DNA of 64,000 bases from Dermanyssus gallinae (GCA_003439945.1 QVRM01004845.1:273814-337813); one strand, 5' to 3'; positions 10,756 through 21,760 are shown, counted from the first letter of the stretch. The notes: generated from the letters alone by a model not told the origin. Numbers and translations: made by a program.

Positions 10756-11475
10756 ATATAGTTGAATTTATAGTTTAAGTCTAAGACTTCGTTTAGCTAC
10801 GCGTATGTAGTATATACATATGGCGTTACATGTTTAAGTTTTTGCCAATCGTAGTCCTCAGATGGGCCACATTTTCCACATATGTTGCTGCTTTTGGACG
10901 TCCGCCATGCACTGTGCGTACACATTCGGGGATATGGCTCTGCCGCCCCCCAACGGTTGAACAAACTCTTTGAAACACTCTAATGCACTTAGTTCTGGCT
11001 GGAAACTGACTAAACATCTGTACGCTAATTTTTGGTTGCGGCTGAGCCAATACAACCCGCCCGTGGATTGGAGTTTTAACTCACAGTCGACTACGCGGGA
11101 GAATGCAAAAACTTCCTAAGATAAAAAATATTATATATATATATATCTATATCGTGGGTCGTTGTGCTATGATGCACTCCTTCGTGATGTGCGCCATAGA
11201 CAAGTATTTTAGGTCTAAATGTTCTAAATAGTTTGCCAGTAGTATAACTGCTATTGAGGAACGTTGGACTAGATGTATTGAGCTTGGGGGGGGGGGGGGT
11301 ATGGTAAACAATAAGAGGTACGTGGCTTTATCTGTTAATTGCTTGTATTCCACGCTACGATTTTTTTTTATCTACCTAGTATATCTACGTCAACATATAC
11401 ATTATAGATCAGTAAATAAGCGATATGTACTAGGCAGATAAATTTTGCACCTAGTGATGTGCGAGTATCTATCAA
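10756..11475. other. No gene seen; poly-G at about 11285-11298
   Basis: Anonymous AT-rich DNA with one poly-G run. Confidence 0.5.
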
Positions 11476-11481
11476 ATATAT

Positions 11482-11490
11482 TGCGTTCAA

Positions 11491-11527
<37 letters not shown>

Positions 11528-11533
11528 AACGCA
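11482..11533. repeat. Inverted repeat enclosing (TA)n
   Basis: TGCGTTCAATATA at 11482-11494 and its exact reverse complement at 11521-11533 enclose TATG and (TA)n. The whole block is one palindrome-like hairpin centred on a TA array, so the array may be a relic of a palindromic insertion rather than simple slippage. Confidence 0.85.
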
Positions 11534-12135
11534 CGAAGCGCACAAACAAGACATTTGTGTAACGTATGGTCACTAGATGGCTTCCATGCAGTTTGTTTGT
11601 TTTCGTCTACTCAAACGCTAACTAAGCTAACGAATGCGCTTTTTAGTGACCTGCATCGTTTAGCCTGCCCCTAATAATACGTGTGCCTACACTACAACGC
11701 CTACCCTCTTTGTGATGTAAATAAAGGTGTATTTTATTCTACATGCGAGGGGGCTAACACGCCGAACCCGCCGATGTTCTTCAGACCGAGTTAGGCAAAC
11801 ACCGTAATTAACTGCTGGAACTACTACTGTCGTATGTGAAGAGTAGTGGAGTGTGCGGTTTTCGGGAACGAGAGAGAGAGATTGAGAGATCGGGCAAAGA
11901 GAGATAAAAAGAGAGAGAGAGAGATACTTGTTGGATTATTACTGTTGTTTCCCGACGAACGGGCTGATTTTGTTTCGTGCCTGGTTTTGTTGCCGACGCT
12001 TGGCGGCATTTGCTCTCGCATGTTGCAGCTGATGTTCAGCTCATGCCCCTACAACAGGGCGGTGCAGCCGTGCCATTGACAGCAGCAGGCGGCAGCGGCA
12101 CGCAGGTCCGAACGAAAAGCAAGCATGCTTTAATC
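11534..12135. other. No gene seen; GA-rich patch
   Basis: GAGAGA-rich DNA at about 11865-11925; otherwise anonymous. Confidence 0.5.
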
Positions 12136-12276
12136 AATTAGGTCCTAATCTATGGAAGACATTAGTGACTGCGTAGAGGAGATAGAGTGGAAAAGAAGCA
12201 GTGGAGTTGAACAGAAGACAGAACGTACGGTGCTCTCTAGCTGCTGCGTTGCAACGCCAACGCGGCAGGCTGCCGT
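12136..12276 (+). repeat. 141-bp dispersed repeat, copy B
   Basis: Full-length partner of 10365-10505 in the same orientation, about 1.77 kb downstream. Both keep an ATG-started open stretch of 42 codons (MEDIS...RQAAV), but copy B enters poly-C immediately afterwards while copy A runs into AT-rich sequence. A repeat family is therefore a better reading than a gene. Confidence 0.85.
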
Positions 12277-12455
12277 TTTTCCTCGCCCCCCCCTCCGCGT
12301 CCATCAATTGATGAAAATTGGGCTGTTGGGCAGGTTAACGTAATGCAAGCGGGCAGGACAACGGCGGCAACGACAACACCAAGGACTTTCGAGCACTGCG
12401 CCACTACCATTTCTTCTCCTGCGCCTCCTCCGTCCACATCCTCGTCCTGCTTCAG

Positions 12456-12657
12456 GCAGGAGGAGAGAAAGGAAACGCAAACGAAAATGGACTCCCTACC
12501 TCACTTACTGGACTTGCCAAACAGACGACACAACAACAACAACGACAGTGTGGCCCTCGATTTGTCTCTCAAAGGAAGTTTTGGCTGTGGCCTTTGTTGC
12601 TGTTGTTGTTTGTGTAATAGAAGTAGTAGTACTAGTAGTCGCTCAGTTGATGTTGTT

Positions 12658-12692
<35 letters not shown>

Positions 12693-12867
12693 TATTGTTG
12701 TTGTTGTTGCTGCCATTGCAGCCGTTGTCACCTGTGCCAGTTCACACCTGCCTATTACGTTACTTTGCCCTTTACTACAACAGCTTTGTGCAGTCTTCAA
12801 CGTCTTTATTGTGTTCGTTACCATTGTCATCGGCATTGCTTCGCTTTCGGATGCCGCAGGGCTATAG
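12456..12867 (+). CDS. Possible exon; frame contains ALDLSLK motif
   Basis: A pyrimidine-rich tract ends in TTCAG at 12451-12455, a good splice acceptor. After it an AAAATGG start at 12487 opens a frame reading MDSLPHLLDLPNRRHNNNND then SVALDLSLKGSFG, then Cys, Ser and Val runs. ALDLSLK resembles the PxDLSxK peptide that recruits the CtBP co-repressor in many transcription factors, except that Ala replaces Pro. From about 12655 the frame is carried by (TTG)n and becomes a poly-Val/Ala artefact to the stop at 12865-12867, so any true exon would end earlier. No DNA-binding domain is seen. Weak support. Confidence 0.2.
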
Positions 12868-14363
12868 GACCCTGCCAATAAGAGTAAAGCAGTAAAACGA
12901 GACTAGACAAAATAAACTATACCAATAATAAAAATCATCGTAGAAAACAATCACGAATGACGTGCGGAAATCCGAACTCTGTGACTCACTGCCTCGTTGT
13001 TTGCTTGGCCTCACTTTGCTGAGTTAATGTTTTTCTTTTCGTTGTTTTGTCATGCTGTTGTTACTGTTATGTCGTTGTTGTTGTTGTTGCATTTCCTGCT
13101 TGCTTCTAATGTGGCACAAATACAGCGCAGAGCGTACTCTTTGAAAGAGACGCAGCAGGACAGCACGCTCACGCCGGACACCTGAGCATGAGGCATGCAA
13201 CGATGCACCTAACCATCCAGTCCGACGGACGCCCGATAAAGGCGGCGGACTCGACATAATTACGCCGTGCACACCATTTGCTCATTCAACGTGGCGACGA
13301 GCGCCACTCAACATTGCCTACGCACGGTAGCACCCTACCGCCACCGAACAGCAGCAAACGGAACCGCTGAAATCATCGCTGGGTCGTCATCATGTTCACG
13401 ACCATCTCCACAACCCCCCCCCCCCTACCCCAATCACCACCATCACCAACCCCATTCACGCTGGTGAGGTGTTTCGCTGGTACGCTCGAATGATTGAGGC
13501 GCATGGGCAAATTTGTTGATTTTGTCGGCGACGTTGCGTCTGCGGCGACGACAACCGTTGTTATTATTGTTGGTGTTGTTGTCATTACTGCTGCTGCTGC
13601 TGCTGTTGTTGTTATTTTGTTGTTGTTGTTATTACTGCTGCTGCTGTTGTTGTTGTTGTTGTTGTTAGTGTTGTTGTGACGGCCATCGTCATAGCTACAT
13701 TACGTCAACGTCACCGACGCATGTTTGCGTACGTCAACATACGTCTGTGTGTTGCTAGCCAGCTGGCAGAAGAGCAGCTGGCTAGCAGCAAAAACACAGC
13801 ACAGGCAGGCAACAATAAACGGCGACCATCGCATCTGCTCACCTTGATGTACCACGAAACTCGAGTCGTTGAGACGCCAAGATTCCACACGCGAGAGAGC
13901 GAGAGAGAGAGAGAGAGAGGCCAAGCGAACATCATTCGGAACGCTTCCACGTACGCGAATGACTACACGGGCTATTACGGCTTCTGCTACGAAGCGTAGC
14001 CTTACTGCTTACTCCTGCTACTTACCTACTACGTCGACTGCACCACCATCACCACCACTACCACCACCACGACTTCACCGACAACAATCACCACGACTTC
14101 ATCTACCACAATCACGACGACTTCACCTACAACGACTTCACGTTGTTCAACAAACAACAACAACAGCGCCACCGCCTTAGGCGCAAAAAACACAGAATTA
14201 ATTAACGCTGCAGGCAACTGGGAGGTTGGCGGGCGAGGTTTGCCCGCACCAAAAGCAGCTGCGGCCGCAGGCGGCAACATCGACAGCCACGACAACGGAA
14301 TAACGACGGCAACCATGCAAACACCAGAAACAAAATAACAACAACGACACTACCACCACCACC

Positions 14364-14395
<32 letters not shown>

Positions 14396-14560
14396 AAACA
14401 ACAACAGGTGCATCAACACAACAACAGCAACAGCAACAACAGGTGCATCAACACAACAAAAATGACCACAACAGTAATAATAAAGCAGTTGTAACAGCAC
14501 CAACAACAACAACAACGACAACGAGAGCCAGCAGGAACGCCGTAGCGGCCACAATTACCG
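12600..14560. repeat. Triplet-repeat-rich block (TTG/CAA, CCA)
   Basis: Arrays lie at about 12598-12720 and 13545-13675 (TTG/CTG), at 14040-14130 (CCA/ACGACTTCA units) and at 14335-14420 (CAA). It also holds a poly-C run near 13423-13432 and a perfect 12-bp inverted repeat, GCTAGCCAGCTG at 13754-13765 with its complement at 13775-13786. The repeat unit CACGACTTCA(T/C)CTACA recurs several times between 14070 and 14145, a small tandem array. Long frames here are Thr-, Val- or Leu-rich artefacts. Confidence 0.75.
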
Positions 14561-14930
14561 TAAGAGCATTACCAGAAGCAGAATAAAGATGCCACTTGCT
14601 TATGCGCACATCCGTTAAATGAAAATGGCAGCGACGTTTCGTATTCATAAAAAGATCTACTAGTAAAAGACTAGTGGTAATGGTATTAATAGAATTGGAC
14701 GTAGGAGGAGTTGCCATGGCAACGTTAGCCTATGGGGGTAGCCAAGAGGCCTCGTGGTTATGCGGGTTATCTAACTATAGAGTGGTATTTCGCATGCTAG
14801 TTATTCCGTTTATTCACCACTTCGTTCCTACTCGTTGCCTTCTGTATGAAGTAAATTACGTTGCTACGCAAGTTTCTGCACTAACTTTTCATTAGACTGC
14901 AAGCATTGGCAGGGGTAAAGATGTTGCTGA
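14561..14930. other. No gene seen
   Basis: Anonymous. A segment at 14739-14775 (GGCCTCGTGGTTATGCGGGT) resembles a tRNA A box, but no B box follows, so it is not called a SINE. Confidence 0.45.
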
Positions 14931-14935
14931 TAGCT

Positions 14936-15002
<67 letters not shown>

Positions 15003-15003
15003 G

Positions 15004-15071
<68 letters not shown>
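14936..15071. repeat. (TA)n array, interrupted by TATG
   Basis: About 135 bp of TA with regular GTATATAT interruptions. It abuts the left end of the fold-back element exactly. Its open frames are Ile-Tyr repeats. Confidence 0.95.
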
Positions 15072-15074
<3 letters not shown>

Positions 15075-16223
15075 GGTGTTCCTATTTGTGTGTCCAAAAC
15101 GCTAGGGTATGGTCAAACTCGGTGAGAAAATCATTTTTGCCAATGGGTGGAAGCCGGGAAAACGTTTTGTTTAGGAGTGAGGATGAAATTTATAAATGCA
15201 GTTATTCTGTCTTTTTTCTCCTACATAGTTGTGCAAAATCTACGTTTGCGGGAGAACCAGTCAGCGCACAAAGGAACCGATCATACCAGCGTGTTTGGCG
15301 GAACATTCTGCACAATAAAGTATACATTACTAGCTTGCGTAGCAAAAAGCGAATAGCCAGATTAAGGAAAGTCATAAAAAGTCAAAATGTTACGTTAACG
15401 CTTTTTTGTGCAACATTGTAATTTTTTCCATTACGACCAAAAATGCACGTCCAAAAGACTACTCTCAGGCAATAGCAGATTTAATGCCCACTACATTCGT
15501 ACCAAAGTGATGGTGCTGCGTTACGTAGTTGCCAAGTAACTAAGCTTTTTCGACAGTCATATCGAAAGCGAAGGCATGCATACTTGCATAGGGTGTATGA
15601 GAAAGTTAGGTACATATTTTGAGGTTTAGTAGAACTCAGCAAGAGAATAATTTTTTCTAATGGAAAGAGGGGGCGGAAACGTCTTGGCAAAATGCTACGG
15701 TTCTGGACGTGAAAACTTCAACGTGAAACATAACAACTATGACTGTCGAAAAAGCTTAGTCACTTGGCAACTACGTAACGCAGCGCCATCACTTTGGTAC
15801 GAATGTAGTGGGCATTAAATCTGCTATTGCCTGAGAGTAGTCTTTTGGGCGTGCATTTTTGGTCGTAATGAAAAAAATTACGATGTTGCACAAAAAAGCG
15901 TTAACGTAACATTTGGACTTTTATGACTTTCCTGAATCTGGCTATTCGCTTTTTGCTACGCAAGCTAGTAATGTATACTTTATTGTGCAGAATTTTCCGC
16001 CAAACACGCCGGTATGATTGGTTCCTTTGTGCGCTGACTGGTTCTCCCGCAAACGTAGATTTTGCACAACTATGTAGGAGAAAAAAGACAGAATAACTGC
16101 TTTTATAAATTTCATCCTCGCTCCTAAACAAAACGTTTTCCCGGCTTCCACCCATTGGCAAAAATTATTTGCTCACCGAGTTTGACCATATCCTAGCGTT
16201 TTGGACACACAAATAGGAACACC

Positions 16224-16226
<3 letters not shown>
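15072..16226. mobile_element. Fold-back element FB1 (1155 bp, 490-bp arms)
   Basis: The left end CAGGGTGTTCCTATTTGTG and the right end (its reverse complement at 16208-16226) are each flanked by TA. The arms, 15072-15561 and 15738-16226, are near-perfect reverse complements of 490 and 489 bp around a 176-bp loop. Each arm carries a module reading about CTCGGTGAGAAAATCATTTT then CCAATGG, then GTTTAGGAG; the loop (about 15605-15695) holds a further diverged copy (CTCAGCAAGAGAATAATTTT ... CTAATGG ... GGCGGAAACGTCTTGG). No transposase frame is present: the similar frames at 15147-15356 and 15942-16151 are the two arms read on opposite strands. It is therefore a non-autonomous, palindromic DNA element. 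The high arm identity suggests recent activity or gene conversion. Confidence 0.92.
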
Positions 16227-16270
<44 letters not shown>

Positions 16271-16305
16271 CTCGTATGTGTATATATATATATATATATA
16301 CATAG
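16227..16305. repeat. (TA)n array after FB1
   Basis: TA repeats with two short interruptions, continuing the tract that FB1 splits. Confidence 0.95.
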
Positions 16306-16439
16306 ATATAGTGTATCGGCAAGGTTTAGTACTTTAGATTTTAAAAATTGAACCGAAACCACCAAGAGGTCCAGGTTTGTTTTGCTTAAGAGCGCCGTTC
16401 ATCAACACACAGACGCGTGAACGAAGATAACCCCCGCTC

Positions 16440-16760
16440 AGGAAGGCGTCCGACATCATTAACAGAAGAAAACTATAAAAAAGTTTGAAACAAACAATTG
16501 CCGAATTACTATCAGAGAGAAAGCTTGGAAATTGTAGATATCGTATGGATCAGATGTAAGAGTCTGAACCGATATTTTATGCGTTAGCAGACTGGCAGCA
16601 AAGTTCGTTCGAAAAATTCGCAGAAGCAATTCAACTCTATTCCGAAAGACGCGTTTAGATATCTTTGGAAGAGTTGAAAAGAAGATCGTAGGAGTGCAAT
16701 TCAGTGGGCGGGAGCTATTTTAAAGGGAACACAAATACTTTGGAACTTTAAATAAATATC
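16440..16760 (+). pseudogene. Mariner transposase relic, internally deleted
   Basis: In shifting frames one reads GRPTSLTEENYKKV, the linker after the first helix-turn-helix of mariner transposase. Then comes ITIREKAWKL and LAAKFVRKI, corresponding to the family's second helix-turn-helix (ITIREVAxxL ... RVAAKFVPKL). It then jumps directly to NSIPKDAFRYLWKS and SVGGSYFKG, the C-terminal tail. The whole catalytic D,D34D domain is missing, so this is a deletion derivative of the kind that can spread as a MITE. The same C-terminal tail recurs at 62940-63125. Several stops and shifts; dead. Confidence 0.8.
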
Positions 16761-16802
16761 GTATCGTATCAACCTTTTTGGATCCGCGGTTGTATATACA
16801 CT

Positions 16803-17530
16803 AGACCCGGATCAAACAGTTCGCACCATCGAATATGAGCAATAAACGAACAAAGACCACGTATATTTTATTGTTCACTATAATCTGCTTGATGTTCAAA
16901 ACATCTAGTCCAACGATCGTCAATAGCCTTTGCATCACGAGCAACATATTCAGAATATTTGGCCCCAGAATACTTGCACGATATTAAATGATTGTTGCTC
17001 GGATATCTTTTCTGGAGATTTCTTAAGGTTCATAAGCATACAACAATCGCAGGACTGCAGGCCGCCGGAGAATCAGGGGAATGCTCGCGATAAGCTGGAA
17101 CGTTAGTTTGCGTTACTTGGCCATAGCGAAACGAGACATTGTCGCATGTGACATTTGGCAAGCGCATTGTCGTGGTGAAAGAGCGCAGTTCTATTCTGCA
17201 TCACGAAAGTGCTGACGTCCTCAGTGTGATGCGTTACTTCAACAGGACCCAGAGTGCTGCGCAATGCTCCTCCGTTATCACTATTTTTAAAAAAAGGTAG
17301 TTGATTATTAAAATACTTTTTGCGGCCCAAAAAGGATCGCCAAAGCCTTTCCGGTCGAGATGTACCTCATAACCCTGGTGGGAGGCGTCCTTTACTGCGT
17401 GCGATCCACTCCCTGATGCCATCTTCCCGCTCTGGAGTGAAATATTGCACCCAGGCTTTGTCGGCAGTTACAAATCGGCCTAAAAAATCAGACGGACTTT
17501 GTTTAAAAATTCTAATTTGCTCTTAAACTT
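16803..17530 (-). pseudogene. Mariner transposase catalytic-domain relic
   Basis: On the minus strand from about 17525 one frame reads QIRIFKQSPSDFLGRFVTAD then KAWVQYFTPERED, matching the first catalytic aspartate block of mariner (RFVTMDETWxHHxxPE). After a shift it reads NRTALFHHDNALAKCHM, the second aspartate block (FHHDNARxHT), and then HSPDSPAACSPA, a decayed YSPDLAPCDF block in which the third aspartate has been lost. A segment at about 16808-16830 (CCGGATCAAACAGTTCGCAC) may be the 3' terminal repeat; it resembles the last bases of the window. It faces the plus-strand relic at 16440-16760 and belongs to a different copy. Confidence 0.82.
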
Positions 17531-18235
17531 ACACGCGTGTCAGCCTTTACTCCATTGTTAGCTCGTGCGGCAGCTATTTTGCTTTATTTTCTATGCATAC
17601 ATGCTGATGCAATGCGCCCTAGCTACTGTCCATCTCTACCGCTATACATCAGCCGGCGGTAAGTCATCACCAGTTTGTAGACTTCTAGCACAGTGTTCTT
17701 ATACGAAGCTGTTTTTGCCGTGCAGAATGTGGTGCATCCTCGGTGGCCTTGCTATAATTTTTAAATAGGGTAGTTCATTTGTAATGATACTGTACGCCGG
17801 TGCATTCGTTTCGTAAACTGCACATAATTCGGCTTTCATTTTCGTTGGTTGTATTGTGTTGTAGTTAATCCCTCAAAAATGATTAGACACAGCATGGTAC
17901 TCATCCTGCTCCATTAGCACTAGAGGATCTAATATGTCACTGTTGCGCGACCTGCTACAAATGCAACTCACAACCAATCTACATAATACTTATTTTTTAT
18001 TACCTTTGAAGAAAGCCTTTCTCCATCGCTGTAGTCGGGATGAGCTGTTTGAAATGGTAAACAGGCGGTGATCTAAATTTTTGATCCACCTAGTTGATAT
18101 ATAAATGAAGAACAACATAGTTCTTTGAGAGAACTTGCAAGTACACCAAGGCATTCAGTTTAGTACTTCAAGTAATTAAGAGAGTACCGCACAAGTCAAT
18201 GATCGGGGAGAAAAATATACTGACAGTTTGTTAAA
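17531..18235. other. No gene seen
   Basis: Anonymous AT-rich DNA. Confidence 0.5.
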
Positions 18236-18239
18236 ACCT

Positions 18240-18425
18240 GCAAGCGACCTCACCGAGGGTGACCGTTGGGTGTACCTGAAGCGCTTGTTCGTCAAAGCTT
18301 GGATGCAGGATGCGAACAACTAAGTGGCGTTCGCCACTCCTTTCGGCGGTAGGACCGACCATCTGTACGTAGCTGGCAATACGGACCTCGAGCACATCTT
18401 GCAATGCCCAGCGAGCAAAGCATAT

Positions 18426-18430
<5 letters not shown>
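18240..18430 (+). pseudogene. Possible LINE 3'-end relic
   Basis: One plus frame reads GRTDHLYVAGNTDLEHILQC then PASKAY, which resembles the Cys/His motif (CxxC ... T.EHxLxxCP) near the C-terminus of jockey- and R1-type LINE proteins, with the first cysteines lost. It ends where a (TA)n array begins (18427-18459). Upstream of about 18320 the frame has a stop. Low confidence because the match is short. Confidence 0.3.
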
Positions 18431-18460
<30 letters not shown>

Positions 18461-19180
18461 AAGAAAAGCTTAAATAAAAACGATTTTAGAAACTAATAAA
18501 TAATAGCAAAACGTAGTAACAAAGAAACAAGGAACGACAAGAAATACACGCAAATTGTGAGCAAAACGCGAGAACGTGATCATTCGCATACTTCATATAC
18601 ATACATCATAAACGTCGCTCGCACAACCCGGGCAATCGACCACAACCACGCAAGAAGAAAGTCTATTGAAGTAAAACACCAAAGAAGAGAGGCACAGAGA
18701 GAAATAAAGAAAAAGGTTTGTTTGCTTTGCCGTAGTCATAGTAATGGGCGCGTTTGAGACGGCCGCCGACATGTCGCTTCCTCATTCTCCTTAATTCAAT
18801 CATGTTGCTCGCTTTTCGGTCATTGTGGTTAGTGGTTTCTCTCTTTTCTAGCCTATTCTGTATTCTTGAGTAACATTTTTTCTTCCTGCCCTTCTGCCCT
18901 ACTATGCATGCAGGAGCGGAATACACATAGTTCCCACACAGTTTCACATTTGCTGGAGATTTCATCTCTCAACATTGTCTCAAATGTACACCTGTGGATC
19001 CTTAATAAGTCTACGTTTTGTTTTTCCTTGCTTTCATGACCACTCCCTTCGGATCTGGTTCGTTTATTTGATTTTGATTTATTTTTCTATCATATGGAAT
19101 ATTTTTCCCTGTCATCAGCAGCAGCAACAACGGCATCGCCACTACGAATTCTCGTAGAGTCAGTCACGCGTTGCCACTTT
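18431..19180. other. No gene seen
   Basis: (TA)n to 18459, then purine-rich and later T-rich anonymous DNA. Confidence 0.5.
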
Positions 19181-20099
19181 CCAGCTCGTCTCCCACTTTC
19201 CCACTTTGTCTCCTTTCCTCCATCCCTCCACAGACAGACGACGAGGAGACCGAACAAAAACAGCAGTTAGCGCTGTTGTAACAAGTACAACTAGCAGCCC
19301 GCCCGTTACAGCCGCGGTGGTGGTGGTGGCGGTGGAGAAGAGGGATGTAACTAGGACCAACAGCCGCAGGCTTTGCTTTTTTGCATCGGTTGGCCGACGA
19401 GAGAAAAGAACATGAGAAAGAGTTAGAGAAGAGGGAGGGAGGGAGAGAGGAGAGAGAGAGGGGAAACAGGGAGGATGACTGAGCTAGGAAAAGCTAGCCA
19501 AAACTGACTGCAGGAGCACGCAGCAACAGCGCGGTCCATTCACAGCGTCACCTCCTTCTTCTCGTCGTGCTACCCACCGTAGAGGAAGGCTTCTGTCGTC
19601 GTCGTTACTGACTGTCGAACGGTGTAAAGAAAGTCTCCACTCTTTCTCCCGCTTCCAACAAAAAGCACGCACGAATGCATCCATAAACACACACACGCAC
19701 ACCCACCCACACCCACAGCCACACGGACCGCCCGCGCGGCCTTTCACGGCATACAAGTACAAGTAGTGCGTCGCTGTTCATGTCGCATCGTTTTTCGTCT
19801 ACAGAGAGTAGCCCTCCTACCCGTTCACGTTCTTGTTAGTTTGTTGTTGTTGCTACTGCTGCTGCTTACAACGTGTTACCCAACTGGCTGTAATACCAAG
19901 CCCAGCCTGTGCCCTACTCACCGAAGAGACTCAAGCAACCTCTACTCTTAACAATGGCGACGATCATCGGAACAATAACAACAACAACAGCAACAACAAC
20001 AGCGACCACGACCGCCCGGCTTCCACGACGTCCGAGCCTCGCTGTAGCTTTTTAAGTCGTATACCCCGCGGCCTTAGACGTGTGTGTATGTATAGTATC
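19181..20099. other. GC-richer low-complexity block; no gene supported
   Basis: It contains a GGT/GGC run (19315-19335), GA-rich sequence (19395-19470), a (CA)n-like patch (19690-19725) and a CAA/CAG array (19970-20005). Frames are compositional. It could be a promoter or leader region, but there is no direct evidence. Confidence 0.4.
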
Positions 20100-20101
20100 T
20101 A

Positions 20102-20466
20102 GGGTGACCCAGAATTCGTCTAAGAAACTTTAAGATCTAGTACAATTCGGCAAAAAAATCATTTTTTTCCAATGGAACAAGGCGGCGGAAATGTCTTGTT
20201 CTGTTTTGGGCTAACGTATAATGCAATTCATCATACGCAAAATTATCCTACAAATATGCAAGTAAGTCCTCGATAGGATGACTAGGACTTTCGCAGTCGC
20301 AGGCTTATTAAAGATACGTCAGGATTAAAAGTTTGACACGACCACTTTTGGCACTTTCGCTCTCACTTAAAAAAGACAAGTCCGCCCCTTGTTCCATTAG
20401 AAAAAATTATTTTTTTGCCGAGTTGTACTAGATCCCAAAATTTGTTGGACAAATTCTGGGAGACCC
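20102..20466. mobile_element. Fold-back element FB3 (about 365 bp)
   Basis: TA then GGGTGACCCAGAATTCGTC at the left is matched in inverted orientation by the right end (20448-20466, reverse complement GGGTCTCCCAGAATTTGTC), then TA and a short (TA)n. The arms extend about 120 bp and diverge more than those of FB1. Each contains the same module as FB1: TCTAGTACAATTCGGC, then AAAAAAATCATTTTTTTCC, then AATGGAACAAGGCGGCGGAA and GTCTTG. It has no coding capacity. It is the shortest of three related fold-back elements in this window. Confidence 0.85.
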
Positions 20467-20469
20467 TAT

Positions 20470-21335
20470 ATATATATATCTCCCTGTTTCGTCCAAAGGA
20501 TACTCATCCTCTCTACAAAAAAGCAAACAGTCACACCAAAAACAGTTTGCAAAATAAGGGTCCTGGGATAGCCGACCTTCTAGCCTTCACGTTGAACACA
20601 ACAACCACAAGAATCTACTTCACAGGGATCATTGCGGACCTCAACGATGCAGCTCTGATCCGTGATATGATTACCGTAAGCCGTTTACCTCTGCCCCCTG
20701 ATGTCGGACTTCCATATGTTTTCGTGCTAACAGAAAAATCACGTCAGCGGTCGCCAGATACAGACCGTACACAAGCCGCTAACGTTCCTCGGTTTTTAAC
20801 CATTTTACCGTAACCATTTGAATTTGCATGCGCCTACTTGGCCATCCGCCAAACAAATAAGCCGTTCGCAAATTCAAAACGGGCTACGGCTTTTGGAGTG
20901 AGAGCTCGCCCCTTAGGTTATTGGGGCGTACATCAAAAAAGTGTCCTAGCAATTCACATACTGTTAGATAATCAACGCTGGAGTATTTTCTGCATTTGTG
21001 CCGAGGCCTCGGCAGAGGTCGCGCATTTGGATGTGTACCTCGCTAGGGAGCTTTGGGATGGAATGGCATGCGCTAGCCGGCACGTGTACACAAGGTATAT
21101 TGTGCATGACTATCATCACTTGGAATGTTCGACCCAAGGATTTCACCAAGTTAGCGATCAATGTCGTTGCCGGTTCTGCTCGCAGATATGCGCTAAATAC
21201 CACGTAGCGAGCTGCCAGACCCATCGGCGGTCTTTGCACTTTTTCGCCCGGTGGGACGGTCGCTAAAGTGTCCAAATTGTATATTATGAACTGTATTGTA
21301 ATTACGCAACATCTTGAAATGCAATGTTATAGCGA
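20470..21335. other. No gene seen
   Basis: Two open frames (20415-20813 and 20838-21266) have no recognised domain. The segment at 20860-20895 weakly resembles 500-545. Confidence 0.45.
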
Positions 21336-21339
21336 AATA

Positions 21340-21760
21340 AACAAATTTATATATTTTCTACATTTGTTAGCCTCAGCTAACCTGGAAGCATGACCTGCTC
21401 GGTACGCACCTACACCGACCAACGAAGGGGCTAATGAGTCGGTTACAGTTGCGTCCTGAACAAGCATGCGGCCACGCTCAAAGGGCGTCAAAGTCAAACC
21501 GTCAGGTCTTTTTCCATCATCCTTGAATAGACCCGGAGGTTCTAGAACACACGGGAAGCTCGCACATCTTGGTGCGCAACTAAAGGTGTCATTTAAAGCG
21601 GAGTGACGTGCTCGTCGGCCTGCACTCAAGGCACACGACAGACCATGATGGGCCAACGCGTCCACAAAATCACCACAACGACATCGGTAGGGCACGATTA
21701 GGTCATCACCAAGCCACAGGTGAATTGTGCAAGTGCACGATAAGACTAAACATACGTAAG
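21340..21760 (-). pseudogene. LINE-type C-terminal Cys/His and KRPD region relic
   Basis: The minus strand reads CTCTIHLWLGDDLIVPYRC, then CRCGDFVDALAHHGLSC, then SAGRRARHSALNDTF, then CVLEPPGLFKDDGKRPDG, then RGRMLVQDATVTDSLAPS and ASRLAEANKCRKY. From memory this order (CxCGxxVDxxxxHxLSC, GRxxRHxxLN, LEPxGLxxxDGKRPDGxxxxP, WDxTVxDxxAPS, EAxK) belongs to the C-terminus of reverse-transcriptase-linked proteins of invertebrates. KRPDG...DAT suggests a PD-(D/E)XK-like nuclease core. The relic stops just after the point where the relic at 3745-4064 begins, so together they cover the C-terminal region. The reading frame is unusually intact (about 123 codons). Confidence 0.7.

Noticed and set aside
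14739..14775. tRNA A-box-like segment as a SINE
   Set aside because: No B box within 30-60 nt.
14864..15097. Long Ile-Tyr repeat open frames over (TA)n arrays (also at 23022-23318, 40310-40807, 53418-53880, 57683-57883)
   Set aside because: They are translations of TA dinucleotide repeats, open in both strands, with no flanking protein sequence.
15147..16161. Two very similar protein-like frames of 69-86 residues, apparently a gene pair
   Set aside because: They are the two arms of one palindromic element read on opposite strands; similarity reflects the inverted repeat, not conserved coding.
20415..21266. Two adjacent open frames (132 and 142 codons) as genes
   Set aside because: No recognisable domain or start context, and the minus strand is equally open; the first begins inside the fold-back element.
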